Assembly: GCA_947173485.1 (NCBI GenBank)
Contig: CAMWFH010000009.1
Location: forward strand, 1 to 64,000
Source of the DNA: an uncultured Clostridia bacterium
GTDB taxonomy: Bacteria; Bacillota; Clostridia; Oscillospirales; Oscillospiraceae
Direction: 5' to 3'
Length of the DNA stretch: 64,000 nt
Shown here: one piece after another, positions 40,651 through 50,168 of the stretch
How the letters are laid out: each line of letters starts with the position of its first letter
Numbering within the stretch: the stretch's first letter is position 1
Made by a program: the position numbers and the translations under genes
Notes under the pieces: generated by a model
Told to the model about the DNA's origin: nothing
Database searches by the model: none
The model's input: only the letters and a program-made list of their open reading frames with translations

Positions 40651-42162
40651 TTACTCGAACTTGGTGGCCAATTCCATGATGTTCTCCTGGGTGGCGTCGG
40701 GGCCGTCGATGAAGCCGGTGACCCGGCCATCGCACATGACCATGATCCGGTCGCTCATGCCGATCAGCTCCGCCATCTCGCTGGAGATCATGATGATGCT
40801 CTTCCCCTGCTTGGCCAGCTCCGCGATGATGCAATAGATCTCGTACTTGGCGCCCACGTCGATGCCGCGGGTGGGCTCGTCCAGAATCAGTACGTCCGGG
40901 TTATTGGCCAGCCACCGGCCGATCAGCACCTTCTGCTGGTTGCCGCCGGAGAGGGACTGGATCTGGGTCTTACTGGAGGGGGTCTTGATGTTCATCTTTG
41001 CCACGTTGTCCTGGACCAGCTGCTCCACCTTTTTGCCGTTGATATACACTCCAAAATCCAGATACTGCTTCAGGGAGGCGATGGAGATGTTGTCCGCGAT
41101 GGAGAGGACGCCCATGATGCCGGTGGCCCGGCGGTCCTCGGTGAGCATGGCGATCCCCTGGTCGATGGCACTCTTAGGCCGGTTGATCTTCAGCTCCTCC
41201 CCCTTGTAGCTGATGCGGCCAGTGGTGTGGGAGCGGATGCCGAATAGGCCCTCCATCAGCTCCGTCCGCTGGGCCCCCACCAGGCCGCCCACGCCTAGGA
41301 TCTCGCCCTTGCGCAGCTCGAAATCCACATGGCGGAAACTCTTGGGGTTGATGGAGGTGAAGTCCTCCACCTTGAAGACCACCTCGCCGGGCCGGTTCTC
41401 CCGCTTGGGGTAGAGGTTGGTCAATTCCCGGCCCACCATCCGGGTGATGATCAGGTCAGTGGTCAGCTCCTTAGCGGGCCAGGTGCCCACATACTGACCG
41501 TCCCGCATGATGGTGACCTCGTCGCTGATCCGCAGGATCTCGTCCATCTTGTGGGAGATGTACACGATGGATACGCCGTCCGCCTTCAAGTCCTCCACGA
41601 TACGGAACAGGGCCTCCACCTCGTTCTGGGTCAGGGAGGAGGTGGGCTCGTCCAGGATCAGCACCTTGCAGTTGGCGCTGACGGCTTTGGCGATCTCCAC
41701 CGACTGCATCTGGCTCACACTCAGCTCCCCCAGCATCTGATGGGGATCGAACTCCATGCGGACCTTCTTCAAAAGCTCCGCCGTGTCGGCGTACATCTTG
41801 TCGTGGTCCACGATCGGGATGAATCCCAGGGCCTTCTTCATGGGGTAGCGCCCCAGGAAGATGTTCTCCCCCACGGTGCGGGCCGGGATGGGCTGGAGCT
41901 CCTGGTGGACCATGGCGATGCCCATGTGCAGCGCCTCCATGGGGTCGTGGATGGTCACCTTCTGCCCCTCGTAGTAGATCTCCCCCTCGTCCATCTTGTA
42001 GATGCCGAACATGCACTTCATCAAGGTGGACTTGCCGGCGCCGTTCTCGCCCATCAAGGCGTGGACCGTGCCGGGGCGCAGCTGGAGCTGGGCGTGGTCC
42101 AGGGCTTTTACGCCGGGAAAGGACTTACACACCCCCCGCATTTCCAAGCGGAATTCAGACAT
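40651..42162 (-). CDS. mglA: Galactose/methylgalactoside ABC importer ATPase
   Basis: A 503-aa double ABC ATPase. Domain one has GENGAGKST, LSVSQMQSVEIAKAV and LILDEPTSSLT; domain two has the degenerate GLVGAQRTE, LSGGNQQKVLIGRWL and LILDEPTRGIDVGAK. It is the MglA/RbsA-type subunit of the importer with mglB upstream and mglC 28 bp downstream. The start at 42162 follows AGGAGG. Confidence 0.93.
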   Translation of the reverse strand: MSEFRLEMRGVCKSFPGVKALDHAQLQLRPGTVHALMGENGAGKSTLMKCMFGIYKMDEGEIYYEGQKVTIHDPMEALHMGIAMVHQELQPIPARTVGENIFLGRYPMKKALGFIPIVDHDKMYADTAELLKKVRMEFDPHQMLGELSVSQMQSVEIAKAVSANCKVLILDEPTSSLTQNEVEALFRIVEDLKADGVSIVYISHKMDEILRISDEVTIMRDGQYVGTWPAKELTTDLIITRMVGRELTNLYPKRENRPGEVVFKVEDFTSINPKSFRHVDFELRKGEILGVGGLVGAQRTELMEGLFGIRSHTTGRISYKGEELKINRPKSAIDQGIAMLTEDRRATGIMGVLSIADNISIASLKQYLDFGVYINGKKVEQLVQDNVAKMNIKTPSSKTQIQSLSGGNQQKVLIGRWLANNPDVLILDEPTRGIDVGAKYEIYCIIAELAKQGKSIIMISSEMAELIGMSDRIMVMCDGRVTGFIDGPDATQENIMELATKFE

Positions 42163-42284
42163 ATAAGCAGGCCTCCTATTCTCACAAGATCTTGCCGCCT
42201 GCCGGCGGCGGGAACACACACGAACTGCCAACAAGCCAGGACGGACGCCCTGCCTTGTTGGCGGTCCGTGGATGCCTTGAAAAG

Positions 42285-42312
42285 AATGGGTGGGCCCGAA
42301 GGCCCACCCATT
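42285..42312 (-). terminator. Intra-operon hairpin between mglB and mglA
   Basis: AATGGGTGGGCC and GGCCCACCCATT form a perfect 12-bp stem with a 4-nt loop, followed by CTTTTC on the minus strand. It probably gives partial termination so that the binding protein is made in excess. A second nested inverted repeat (~42,226-42,268) precedes mglA. Confidence 0.75.
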
Positions 42313-42379
42313 TTGCTTTGGCAAATACGAGCCGTGTCGATCAAATGCCGGCTTTATTGAATTGCCTGTTTCCTATCGC

Positions 42380-43471
42380 TTACTTGAAGTAGTTGGCATC
42401 GACCTTCACATAGTCGACCCAGTAGTAGTTATCGATGGTCTCGCCGTTGAGCAGCTGGACAGCCACGTCCACGGCCTTGTGGGACTGACCGACATGGTCG
42501 TTCAGCACGGTACCGGTCATAGTGCCTTCCTTGATCATCTTCTGGCAGTCCTCCAGAGCATCCACGCCCAGGAGCAGGATGTCCTCGCCCACCTTCCGGC
42601 CGGCCTGCTCGATGGCGGCAGCAGCGCCCAGCGCCATACCATCGTTGTTGCAGAAGATGACATCGATCTTGTCGCCGTACTGGGTCAGAGCGTTCTGAGC
42701 GATCTGCTGGCCCTGGTTGGTGTCCCAGTTACCGATCTGGGCGGTCAGCTCCTCCACCTCGATGCCGGCATCGGTCAGAGCCTTGATGGAGTACTCGGTG
42801 CGGTACTGAGCGTCGGGGTTCTCGGGGTCGCCGATGATCATGACATAGGAGACCTTGCCGTCGCCGTTCATGTCGCCCTTGTTGTCCAGGTCGCGGACGA
42901 TCTCACCCTGGTAGGTGCCAGACTGACGGGCGTCAGCGCCGACGTAGCAGACGGTGGGGTTGTTGATGATGCCAGGATAGGCCTCGTCCAGGGTGTTGCC
43001 ATCGGCGTCCACGCCCAGGGGCTCACGGTTGATCAGCACCATGGGGATGCCGGCGTTCATGGCCAGGTCGATCAGGGTGTCGGCGGAAGAGGTCTGGACG
43101 GGGTTGCAGATGATCAGGTCCACGCCCTGGGTGATGAAATTGTTGATCTGGTTGGTCTGCTCAGACATGTCGTTCTTGCCGTCCTGGATGCTGACCTGGT
43201 ACTTGACGGTATCGGTCTCCAGGGTCTTGAAGTAGGCCTCCAGCTCGTTCCGGTACAGGGTCATGAAGTTGTCGTTGAACTGATAGATGGAGACGCCGAC
43301 CTTATAGGTCTTGGCCTCGGTGTTGCTGGGCTTGTCGTCCGTGGGGGTCTGCTGGTCCTGGTCGGTGTTGGGGGTCTGCGGGTCGTTGCCCTTACCGTCG
43401 TCCTTGTTGCCGCAGGCAACGAGAGCGAAGACCATGGTGAGGGCGAGCAAGAGCGCAAGTACTTTCTTCAT
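42380..43471 (-). CDS. mglB: Galactose/glucose-binding lipoprotein
   Basis: A 363-aa binding protein with lipoprotein signal MKKVLALLLALTMVFALVAC, a low-complexity linker and an MglB-type domain. Clear MglB features are VGADARQSGTYQGEI, the EF-hand-like calcium loop DLDNKGDMNGDGKV, NNDGMALGAAAAI, LGVDALEDC and GTVLNDHVGQS. It captures glucose/galactose outside the membrane for MglAC. The start at 43471 has AGGAGG upstream. Confidence 0.93.
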   Translation of the reverse strand: MKKVLALLLALTMVFALVACGNKDDGKGNDPQTPNTDQDQQTPTDDKPSNTEAKTYKVGVSIYQFNDNFMTLYRNELEAYFKTLETDTVKYQVSIQDGKNDMSEQTNQINNFITQGVDLIICNPVQTSSADTLIDLAMNAGIPMVLINREPLGVDADGNTLDEAYPGIINNPTVCYVGADARQSGTYQGEIVRDLDNKGDMNGDGKVSYVMIIGDPENPDAQYRTEYSIKALTDAGIEVEELTAQIGNWDTNQGQQIAQNALTQYGDKIDVIFCNNDGMALGAAAAIEQAGRKVGEDILLLGVDALEDCQKMIKEGTMTGTVLNDHVGQSHKAVDVAVQLLNGETIDNYYWVDYVKVDANYFK

Positions 43472-43524
43472 CGAATGGTTCCTCCTCAAAATTTTTCCAC
43501 CTGGATCTTCCGCCAGGCGGTCCT

Positions 43525-43614
43525 TGGGAACGGGGGGACCCCGTTCCCAGGCCAGGGAGGCGCGCCTCCCTGACTGTGGTCACCATTATACTCTATCCTG
43601 CTCTTTTTGAACAT
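43525..43614 (-). promoter_or_regulatory. mglB promoter and structured leader
   Basis: The minus strand shows GTTCAA, a 16-bp gap, then TATAAT (43590-43585). The leader contains a perfect 20-bp palindrome (43553-43572, centre GGCGCGCC) and a second 11-bp stem (43525-43535 with 43539-43549). The palindrome at about +6 to +25 could be an operator for the AraC protein or a simple mRNA hairpin. The rest of the 43,472-43,870 gap holds only the AraC terminator. Confidence 0.5.
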
Positions 43615-43814
43615 GGACTTTTTCGTCACCTGCATAGAAAATTTACGATAGTTTCCAGCTCCGCCGGGCGCGATCTGGTAAGATCGCCACGATCAGACAG
43701 AACTTTTTTGTCGTTTTGCATAGATGCGTCTTTTCTTATTGCGCATTATTTAACAAAGTAACAGAAAAAATGCACCTGCAGATCGCCCTGCATCTCCCAG
43801 ATCAAAGACCACCG

Positions 43815-43851
43815 CAAAAAAGCCCCGCCTGCTCCAGTGGAGAAGGCGGGG
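43815..43851 (-). terminator. Terminator of the AraC-family gene
   Basis: CCCCGCCT pairs with AGGCGGGG on the minus strand with a further inner pairing, followed by CTTTTTT. Confidence 0.85.
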
Positions 43852-43870
43852 GAACGCCTAGACGTTTTGA

Positions 43871-44725
43871 TCACTTTTCCTCTTCCTGCTTGGCAGCCTG
43901 CCGGGCGGCGAACTGCCGGGGAGACACGCCCTTGATGGCCTTGAAGGCTCGGGAGAAGTAGAAGGGGTCCTCAAAGCCTACGGAGTTGGAGATCTCCTGG
44001 ATCGAGTAGGTGCTGTCGGTCAGGAGCATACAGGCCCGCTCGATCCGGTACTCCAGCAGGAAACGCTTGGGGGACATCTGGAACTGCCGCTTGAAGTTCC
44101 GGTAGAGGCTGGAGTGGCTCACCGCGGCGAAGTCAGCCAACTCCTCCACCGTGATCGGCTCCTCGAAGTGGGTCATGATGTAGTTAGCCACGCTCTTGGC
44201 GCAGTCGTTGCCAACGGCCCGGGGACCGGCGATCTTCTTCGCGTGCTCCACCAGGAAAGCGATGAGCAGATAGAGGTGGCCGGTGATGGCGGCATCCCGC
44301 CAGGTACCGGCGCCGTAGCTGGCATAAATGTTCTCTAAAAGTCCCACGATCTCCGGCGCGTAAAGGCCCCGCAGCACGGGCTCCTGGGGAGAAAAATCCA
44401 TCTGATCTACATAGTGCTTGGCGTCGAGTCCGTCAAAGCCCACCCAGATATATTCCCAGGGATCCTTGCTGTCGGCGTAATAGTGGATGGAGGTGTCTGG
44501 ATAGATCAGGAACGTGTCCCCGGCGGACAGCTCATAGCGCTTATTTTGGAGGATATAGACCCCTTTGCCGGAGATAACATGGTGGATCAGGTAGTGGTTG
44601 CGCACACCTGGGCCCCAGCTGTGGATCGGGGAGCATTGCTGACGGCCGGTGTTTTGGACATAGAGCGAGGCAGTCCGCCTTTCAAACTTGTAGGAATGCT
44701 TATATGCACTATATTTATCCATCAT
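43871..44725 (-). CDS. AraC-family transcriptional regulator
   Basis: A 284-aa regulator with an N-terminal cupin-like sugar-sensing domain (HHVISGKGVYILQNKRYELS, AGDTFLIYPDTSIHYY) and two C-terminal helix-turn-helix motifs (EELADFAAVSHSSLYRNFKR and ISNSVGFEDPFYFSRAFKAI). It lies directly upstream of mglB on the same strand and has its own promoter and terminator, so it is likely the activator of the mgl importer. AAAGGAG precedes tandem ATG codons; the first is used here. Confidence 0.9.
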   Translation of the reverse strand: MMDKYSAYKHSYKFERRTASLYVQNTGRQQCSPIHSWGPGVRNHYLIHHVISGKGVYILQNKRYELSAGDTFLIYPDTSIHYYADSKDPWEYIWVGFDGLDAKHYVDQMDFSPQEPVLRGLYAPEIVGLLENIYASYGAGTWRDAAITGHLYLLIAFLVEHAKKIAGPRAVGNDCAKSVANYIMTHFEEPITVEELADFAAVSHSSLYRNFKRQFQMSPKRFLLEYRIERACMLLTDSTYSIQEISNSVGFEDPFYFSRAFKAIKGVSPRQFAARQAAKQEEEK

Positions 44726-44822
44726 CAACACTCCTTTCTGTATCAAAATGTCCGTTCCCGCCTCCTTCCGCAGCAGCGGAGGGGCCGAAACATGGGGCAG
44801 CAGGCAGACCAGGGGTACTTAT

Positions 44823-44851
44823 AGCATATCAACAGAAAGACAAAATGTCAA
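44823..44851 (-). promoter_or_regulatory. Promoter of the AraC-family gene
   Basis: A consensus TTGACA (44851-44846), 17-bp spacer and TATGCT (44828-44823). Apart from this and the acsB terminator I see nothing else in 44,726-45,073. Confidence 0.8.
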
Positions 44852-45032
44852 GGAAAACCGCACACATACAGGGCAAAAGTGGTGACTTTGCACGAAAAAT
44901 GCAGGAATGCTGACGGTTTAGCCCAGGCCCCTTTTGCGGGGGAGACGCCGAAAACCTCCATTGGAAGAAGAAGGGAACAGCCGTCTCGCTGCCGGCGGCG
45001 GGGCGGCCGGGTGTCCGCACAGGAAAGACAAT

Positions 45033-45061
45033 GGGACCTGCCGCGAAGCACGGCAGGTCCC
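45033..45061 (-). terminator. Terminator hairpin after acsB
   Basis: GGGACCTGCCG and CGGCAGGTCCC form a perfect 11-bp stem with a 7-nt loop, a few bases after the acsB stop. The T-run is weak. Confidence 0.7.
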
Positions 45062-45073
45062 AAGAGCAGGTCC

Positions 45074-47218
45074 TTACATCAGGGGGTCTAAGCCCAGAGC
45101 GGGATGGCCCTTCTCGGTGAGGAAGGTCATCAGGGTCTCCGGGTCCTCGGCGATGGTCTCATCGCCGATCATATCACAGAAGTTCTCGATGCCGTAGAGC
45201 TCCTTGGCGGACTGGTTCACCTTCTCGGCCACCTGGTCCTTCAGGGCCTTGGGCATCCAGACGATGCGCTCTAAGCCGCCCTCGGCCTTCATGAACTTCT
45301 TGGAGGCGATAAAGTGCTTGCCGTGGCCCATGAAGCCGGGGGTCTGGACGCCGCCGCCGGTCATGGAGGCCATCTCGGAGAAGGTCATGCCCAGGGGGGT
45401 CATGCCCGCGTGCTCACGGTTGACGATGACCACGCCGTTGGAGAAGGGCTCGATGCCGCAGATGCACTCGAAGCAGCCGCAGGAGGTCATGGGGTCCTCC
45501 ATGATGGAGTACAGGGTGACGCTCTCCAGGGCGCCCTGGGAGTACTTGTTGACGGCGGCGTTCACGTCCTCCCAGCGGCCGATGTTCTCATCGATCAGGC
45601 CGCCCTTGGTGACGATCTGGCAGGGGCCGTTGGGGTCCAGCTCATTGGTGGCCTTGGCGTCCAGCCAGCTCACGGCGCCGCACAGGCCCAGACGCTCGGG
45701 GGTGACGATGCAGACGTGGCTGGGGGAGAAGGACTGGCAGAGGATGCAGGTATAGAACACGTCCACGTTCTCATCGGTGAGGCTCAGCAGGCGCTCGTCC
45801 CGCTTGTCGTAGGCGGGGGTGGCCACCTCGTGGCGGTACTTGGCGGCAGCCTCGGGGTCGGTGATGATGGTCACCTGGCACTTGTCGATCACCGCGTCAT
45901 AGTCGCTCTTCAGCTTGGTGTAGAGGACCTCGGCGAAATGCTTCAGCCGCAGGCCGTTCTCAAAGGCACTCTTGCTGATACGGATGCGGATCATATCCCG
46001 CTGGCCGGTGTGCATGACGCCCTCCATGCAGTTGATATAGGCATGGAACTTCCGCTCAAAGACGCTCTCGAAGTCGGACTGCATATTGCGCCCGCCCACC
46101 TCGGCGACGATGACGAAGTCGTTCTTACTGCCCACGTCCATCTGGTCCACATCGGGGCCGATGAGGGTGAACTTGTGGTCCTCGATCTCGGAGGCGTCCA
46201 GCATCCGCACCAGCTCCAGGCCGGTCTTGCGGGAACCGTCGAACTCCACCTGCATATCGCCCCGGCGGACGATCTCGCCCTCGAAGGCGGAGGCGAAGGC
46301 CACGGGGATATCCATCTTGGTGATCTTGATCTTGATGTCCCGGGCCTCCAGGGAGGTGGCGTTGAACTGGCTGACATCGGGCTGGATGATGATGGACTTG
46401 GGCACCCGGAACATATTGTTCTCCTCGGTGTCGTTGGTGACCACCGGGAAGCCCAGCTGGATGGCGCCGGCGCCGCAGGCCACGGTCATATCGTCCACGG
46501 GCGCGAAAGCGTTGACGAAGGCAAAGACGCGCTCCATGGTGTAGCGCCACATGCCCTCATAGTCTCCCGGCTCCTTGTTGCCGAAGATCAGGGCCGCCCG
46601 GAGAGCCACACTGACCACATGGGCCACGCTGGACAGCTCATGGCCCAGGGCCACGATCCGGCGGGGGAAGCCCATGGCCAGGCCCTGCTGGACGCACTGG
46701 TCGATGATGCCGCCCACTAGGGTGACGAAGATGCCCTGCTCCTGGTACTGCTTCACCAGGGCCACGCCCTCCTCGGCGGAGGGAGCGGGGCCGATGATGA
46801 CGGCCACGCCGGGGATGTCCCGAGTCACCAGGGGCACGCCCAGCTCACGGACCTGGGCATCGGTGAAGTGGCCCATGACAGGCTCCTCGTAGGGGCAGCC
46901 GCCGTGGGTGGCCCACTTCATCAGCTCGATCATCTCGGCGCTGAGGGCGGTGGCTACGCCGGAGGTGAAGATATCCTTGGTGCGGTTATTGCGGGTCATG
47001 AAGGCACGGATCTCATTCTCCAGGGCGGCCTTGGCCTCGCCTACGGTGGCGATCTTCTTGCCGGTCATGGCATAAAAGCAGGGCAGGGAGTAAGCGGTAT
47101 CGCCAAAGGTAGCGGGGGCGTCGGGGCCCAGCTTGGCGACAGCCTCGGCCACGGCCTTCTCGGCCAGGGCATACATCTCGTCGTTGCCTGCGAAAACGCG
47201 CTCAAATAATGTTTTCAC
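45074..47218 (-). CDS. acsB: Acetyl-CoA synthase (CODH/ACS)
   Basis: A ~714-aa acetyl-CoA synthase, which joins CO, a methyl group and CoA in the Wood-Ljungdahl pathway. A-cluster ligands are all visible: CILCQSFSPSHVC, GLCGAVSW and the distal-nickel Cys-Gly-Cys in TSCGCFECICG. Length fits Moorella AcsB (~729). It is last in a cooS-cooC-acsB operon. The methyl-carrying corrinoid protein (acsC/acsD) and methyltransferase (acsE) are not in the window. GTG at 47218 is preferred because it is ~11 bases after AAAGGAG; GTG at 47230 overlaps that site. Confidence 0.93.
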   Translation of the reverse strand: MKTLFERVFAGNDEMYALAEKAVAEAVAKLGPDAPATFGDTAYSLPCFYAMTGKKIATVGEAKAALENEIRAFMTRNNRTKDIFTSGVATALSAEMIELMKWATHGGCPYEEPVMGHFTDAQVRELGVPLVTRDIPGVAVIIGPAPSAEEGVALVKQYQEQGIFVTLVGGIIDQCVQQGLAMGFPRRIVALGHELSSVAHVVSVALRAALIFGNKEPGDYEGMWRYTMERVFAFVNAFAPVDDMTVACGAGAIQLGFPVVTNDTEENNMFRVPKSIIIQPDVSQFNATSLEARDIKIKITKMDIPVAFASAFEGEIVRRGDMQVEFDGSRKTGLELVRMLDASEIEDHKFTLIGPDVDQMDVGSKNDFVIVAEVGGRNMQSDFESVFERKFHAYINCMEGVMHTGQRDMIRIRISKSAFENGLRLKHFAEVLYTKLKSDYDAVIDKCQVTIITDPEAAAKYRHEVATPAYDKRDERLLSLTDENVDVFYTCILCQSFSPSHVCIVTPERLGLCGAVSWLDAKATNELDPNGPCQIVTKGGLIDENIGRWEDVNAAVNKYSQGALESVTLYSIMEDPMTSCGCFECICGIEPFSNGVVIVNREHAGMTPLGMTFSEMASMTGGGVQTPGFMGHGKHFIASKKFMKAEGGLERIVWMPKALKDQVAEKVNQSAKELYGIENFCDMIGDETIAEDPETLMTFLTEKGHPALGLDPLM

Positions 47219-47276
47219 GAAGTGCTTCACTCCTTTATTTAGAGTCTATATGATTTTTCAGTAGAACGATCTTCTC

Positions 47277-48044
47277 TCATTCCCCGGAGTCCATCCGGGC
47301 CTTGATTGCCCGGATCTCCTCCACGGCAGCGGGGCTGTAGTCGTAGGGAGACTGGCCGTGGCGGTCGGCGGAGATGACGTCGGTGTCGTAGTGGATCATC
47401 CCCAGCAGGTCCTCCGCCGGGATGCGCTCCCGGATGAAGGCCTCGTCCTTCTCGTCCCGGACCTTGTTGGCCACCACCCGGACCTGGGTGACGCCGATAT
47501 CCTTTGCCAGCTCCTTGATGCGGGCATAGGTCTGGATGCTCCTGGCTCCCGGCTCGATGACCACCACGAATTGGTCCATGACGCTGGCGGTGCCCCGGCC
47601 CAGGTGCTCCAGGCCGGCCTCCATGTCCATGATCACCACATCGTCCCGCCGGAGGACCAGGTTGGAGAGGATGGCCTTCAGCATCACATGCTCCGGGCAG
47701 ACGCACCCGGTACCGCCAGTGTCTACCGTGCCCATCACCAGCAGCTTCACCCCGTTCACGTCCCGGCTCAGCTTGTCGGGCAGGTCGTCGATCTTGGGGT
47801 TCAGCTTATAGAAGGTGTTGCTCTCGTTGGCGGCGGTCCGCTCCTTGGCCAGCTCCTTCATCTTCGATACCGGGAGGATGCCGTTGACCTCCTCCTCCGT
47901 GAGCCCCAGGGCCAGCCCCAGGTTGGCGTCCGGGTCCACGTCGGCGGCCAGGACGGTCCGTCCCTCCGCGGCGTAGAGCCGGGCTAAGGTGGATGCGAAG
48001 GTGGTCTTGCCCACCCCGCCCTTGCCGGTGATCGCGACCTTCAT
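47277..48044 (-). CDS. cooC: CODH/ACS nickel-insertion ATPase
   Basis: A 255-aa MinD/CooC-type ATPase with deviant Walker A ITGKGGVGKTTFASTLARLY, a CVCPEH segment whose CxC is the metal-binding pair of CooC dimers, and VVIMDMEAGLEHLGRGTA. It matures the nickel-containing active sites of CODH and/or ACS. It sits between cooS and acsB, exactly between the two nickel enzymes. Start at 48044 with GGAGG upstream. Confidence 0.9.
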   Translation of the reverse strand: MKVAITGKGGVGKTTFASTLARLYAAEGRTVLAADVDPDANLGLALGLTEEEVNGILPVSKMKELAKERTAANESNTFYKLNPKIDDLPDKLSRDVNGVKLLVMGTVDTGGTGCVCPEHVMLKAILSNLVLRRDDVVIMDMEAGLEHLGRGTASVMDQFVVVIEPGARSIQTYARIKELAKDIGVTQVRVVANKVRDEKDEAFIRERIPAEDLLGMIHYDTDVISADRHGQSPYDYSPAAVEEIRAIKARMDSGE

Positions 48045-48137
48045 CTCTCATACCTCCAGGGAAACAAATCGGATCTTTGCGTTTTTGCGGTCTTTACGCG
48101 ATACTCCTCTTTTTATCCAAAAGAAAAGTATGTAGAC

Positions 48138-50027
48138 TCAGATGCCCAGCGCCGCGCGCTTGGCCTCGATGGCCTCGATCATCTTATCGCCCAGCTTCTC
48201 GATATCCAGCTCGACCGTATACTTGGCCTCGACCCAGTCCTTCACGCCGTGGTCGCCCTGGAGCAGCTCGGTGACCTCGGTGGAGCCCTTAGTGTAGGGA
48301 TCCACGCCCAGGTAGGTGTCGATGCCGGTGGCCACGACGTAGTTGCCGATGGACACGGCCTTCTCGCTCATCCACTCGGGGGCGCAGCCCACCAGGGGGA
48401 TCTGGGAGATGTTCCAGCCGGAGTCCTTGGCGATATCGCTGGCCAGAATCATCATACGGGAGATATCCACGCAGGAGCCCATATGCAGCACCGGGGGGAT
48501 GCCCACCAGGTCGCAGACCCGCTTCAGGCCGTCGCCGCAGAGCTCCTTGGCCTCCTTGTCCATCAGGCCCGCTTTAGCGGCCGCCTGGGCGGCGCAGCCG
48601 GAGACCACCAGGATGATATCGTTGGCCAGCATCTTCTTCATCAGCTCGATGTGGGCGGTGTCAGGCCGGACCTTGGGGTTGTTGCAGCCCACGAAGGCGA
48701 TGGCGCCCCGGAGCACGCCGGACTTGACGCACTCCACCAGGGGCTTGGTGGTGCCGGTGATGTCCACATGGGAGTTGGTCACGCCGTCCAGGCACTTCTT
48801 GATGGCCTCCACGGAGTAGCCCACGGTGGCGTTGCTCTTCAGGTCGGGGATATGGATCAGATCCTGGTTGCGGTTGACGAAGTTCTCCACGGCCATGCGG
48901 ACGATCTGCTTGGCGTTCTCGCCGGCGGTCTCCTCGTTGAAGTGGATGAACTCGCTGTCGGGCATCCGGGCGATCTCGGAGGTGGTGACGAACTTGGTGT
49001 GGAAGCACTTAGAGAGGGGGCCCAGAGCGGGGAAGATGCACTGGACATCCACCACGATGGCCTCGCAGGCCCCGGTGAGGACCACGTTCTCCTGCTGGAG
49101 GAAGTTGCCGGCCATGGGGATGCCGTGGCGCATGGCCACCTCGTTGGCGGTGCAGCAGACGCCGCAGATGTTGATGCCCTTGGCGCCCTTCTCCTTGGCT
49201 AGGGCGATCATCTCGGGATCCTGGGCGTAGAACACGATCATCTCGGACAGGGAAGGGTCGTGGCCGTGGACCACGATGTTCACCATGTCCTTCTCCATCA
49301 CGCCCAGGTTGGCGGTGGTGTCCACCGGCTTGGGGGTGCCGAACAGCACGTCAGAGAACTCGGTGCCGCACATGGACCCGCCCCAGCCGTCGCACAGGCC
49401 GGCCCGCAGGGACTGGCGGATCAAAGCCTCCGGCAGGGAAGAGCAGCCCATATGGGTCATATGCAGGGACTGGGAGACCTCCCGGTCGATGGCCCGGGGC
49501 TCGATGCCCGCGTCATGCCACAGCTTCCGGGTGTGCTCCGGGGCCCGGGAGAGGAAGCGCTGGATGCCGAAGGGCTTGCCGTACTCCATCAGAGCGGTCT
49601 CGGCCACCTCATGGGCCAGGTCGTAGATGTCCTTGCCCTCGGTCTCGATGCCCCACTCGCCGGCGATCCTCTTCAGCTTCTCGGGGTCCTTCACGGTGTA
49701 GTTGCCGCCCTCCTTGGTCTGGTAGAGGGTGTGGCAGATGCTCCGGCCGTGGTCGGAGTGGGTGGCGGCGCCGCCGGCGGTGAAACGGAGGTAGTTGCGG
49801 GCGACGATGCCGTGGACATCGCAGCCGCAGATGCCCCGGGGGGCCTTGGAGGTGATCCGGCAGGGGCCCATAGAGCAGATGCGGCAGCAGACGCCCTCCT
49901 CGCCGAATTTGCAGTGGGGAGTCTGGTTCTTCACCCGCTGCTGCCAGGAGTCCGCGCCCACCTGGCGCCCGGTCTCTAACAGGCGCTCGGTAGCGGCTTC
50001 CATTTGCTCGACTGTGATCAGCTTCAT
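48138..50027 (-). CDS. cooS: Anaerobic CO dehydrogenase catalytic subunit
   Basis: A 629-aa Ni-Fe-S CO dehydrogenase interconverting CO and CO2. The N-terminal cysteines for the D and B clusters are in FGEEGVCCRICSMGPCRI and GICGCDVHG. Later C-cluster regions include HGHDPSLSE, ICGVCCTANE, FVGCNNPKV, VVSGCAAQAA and HMGSCVDISRM. Full length. First gene of the operon with cooC and acsB. Promoter at 50140-50168 and a CRP/FNR-like site between it and the gene. Confidence 0.95.
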   Translation of the reverse strand: MKLITVEQMEAATERLLETGRQVGADSWQQRVKNQTPHCKFGEEGVCCRICSMGPCRITSKAPRGICGCDVHGIVARNYLRFTAGGAATHSDHGRSICHTLYQTKEGGNYTVKDPEKLKRIAGEWGIETEGKDIYDLAHEVAETALMEYGKPFGIQRFLSRAPEHTRKLWHDAGIEPRAIDREVSQSLHMTHMGCSSLPEALIRQSLRAGLCDGWGGSMCGTEFSDVLFGTPKPVDTTANLGVMEKDMVNIVVHGHDPSLSEMIVFYAQDPEMIALAKEKGAKGINICGVCCTANEVAMRHGIPMAGNFLQQENVVLTGACEAIVVDVQCIFPALGPLSKCFHTKFVTTSEIARMPDSEFIHFNEETAGENAKQIVRMAVENFVNRNQDLIHIPDLKSNATVGYSVEAIKKCLDGVTNSHVDITGTTKPLVECVKSGVLRGAIAFVGCNNPKVRPDTAHIELMKKMLANDIILVVSGCAAQAAAKAGLMDKEAKELCGDGLKRVCDLVGIPPVLHMGSCVDISRMMILASDIAKDSGWNISQIPLVGCAPEWMSEKAVSIGNYVVATGIDTYLGVDPYTKGSTEVTELLQGDHGVKDWVEAKYTVELDIEKLGDKMIEAIEAKRAALGI

Positions 50028-50110
50028 AAAATGCCTCTTGCTGAAAGCAGGAGTTGCCGCCCGCTTTCAAACGCTCCTTTCCTTATGAATTAAATTGAGT
50101 CATCCGGTCA

Positions 50111-50126
50111 TGTCATACTTTTCACA
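50111..50126. promoter_or_regulatory. CRP/FNR-superfamily-like site before cooS
   Basis: TGTCATACTTTTCACA matches the TGTGA-N6-TCACA pattern at nine of ten positions. It lies about +7 to +22 relative to the predicted start, which suits repression more than activation. No CRP/CooA-type gene is in the window. Confidence 0.35.
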
Positions 50127-50139
50127 AAGCATTGCAAAT

Positions 50140-50168
50140 ATTTTAACAAAACCCCCGCAAAAAATCAA
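50140..50168 (-). promoter_or_regulatory. Promoter of the cooS-cooC-acsB operon
   Basis: TTGATT (50168-50163), 17-bp spacer and TAAAAT (50145-50140) on the minus strand, giving a ~105-nt leader that contains a small stem (TGAAAGC/GCTTTCA). The rest of 50,169-50,358 holds a CCCCC/GGGGG hairpin near 50,178 and nothing else recognised. Confidence 0.6.

Noticed and set aside
45314..46720. 468-codon plus-strand frame
   Set aside because: Antisense shadow of acsB, whose cysteine ligands prove the minus-strand reading.
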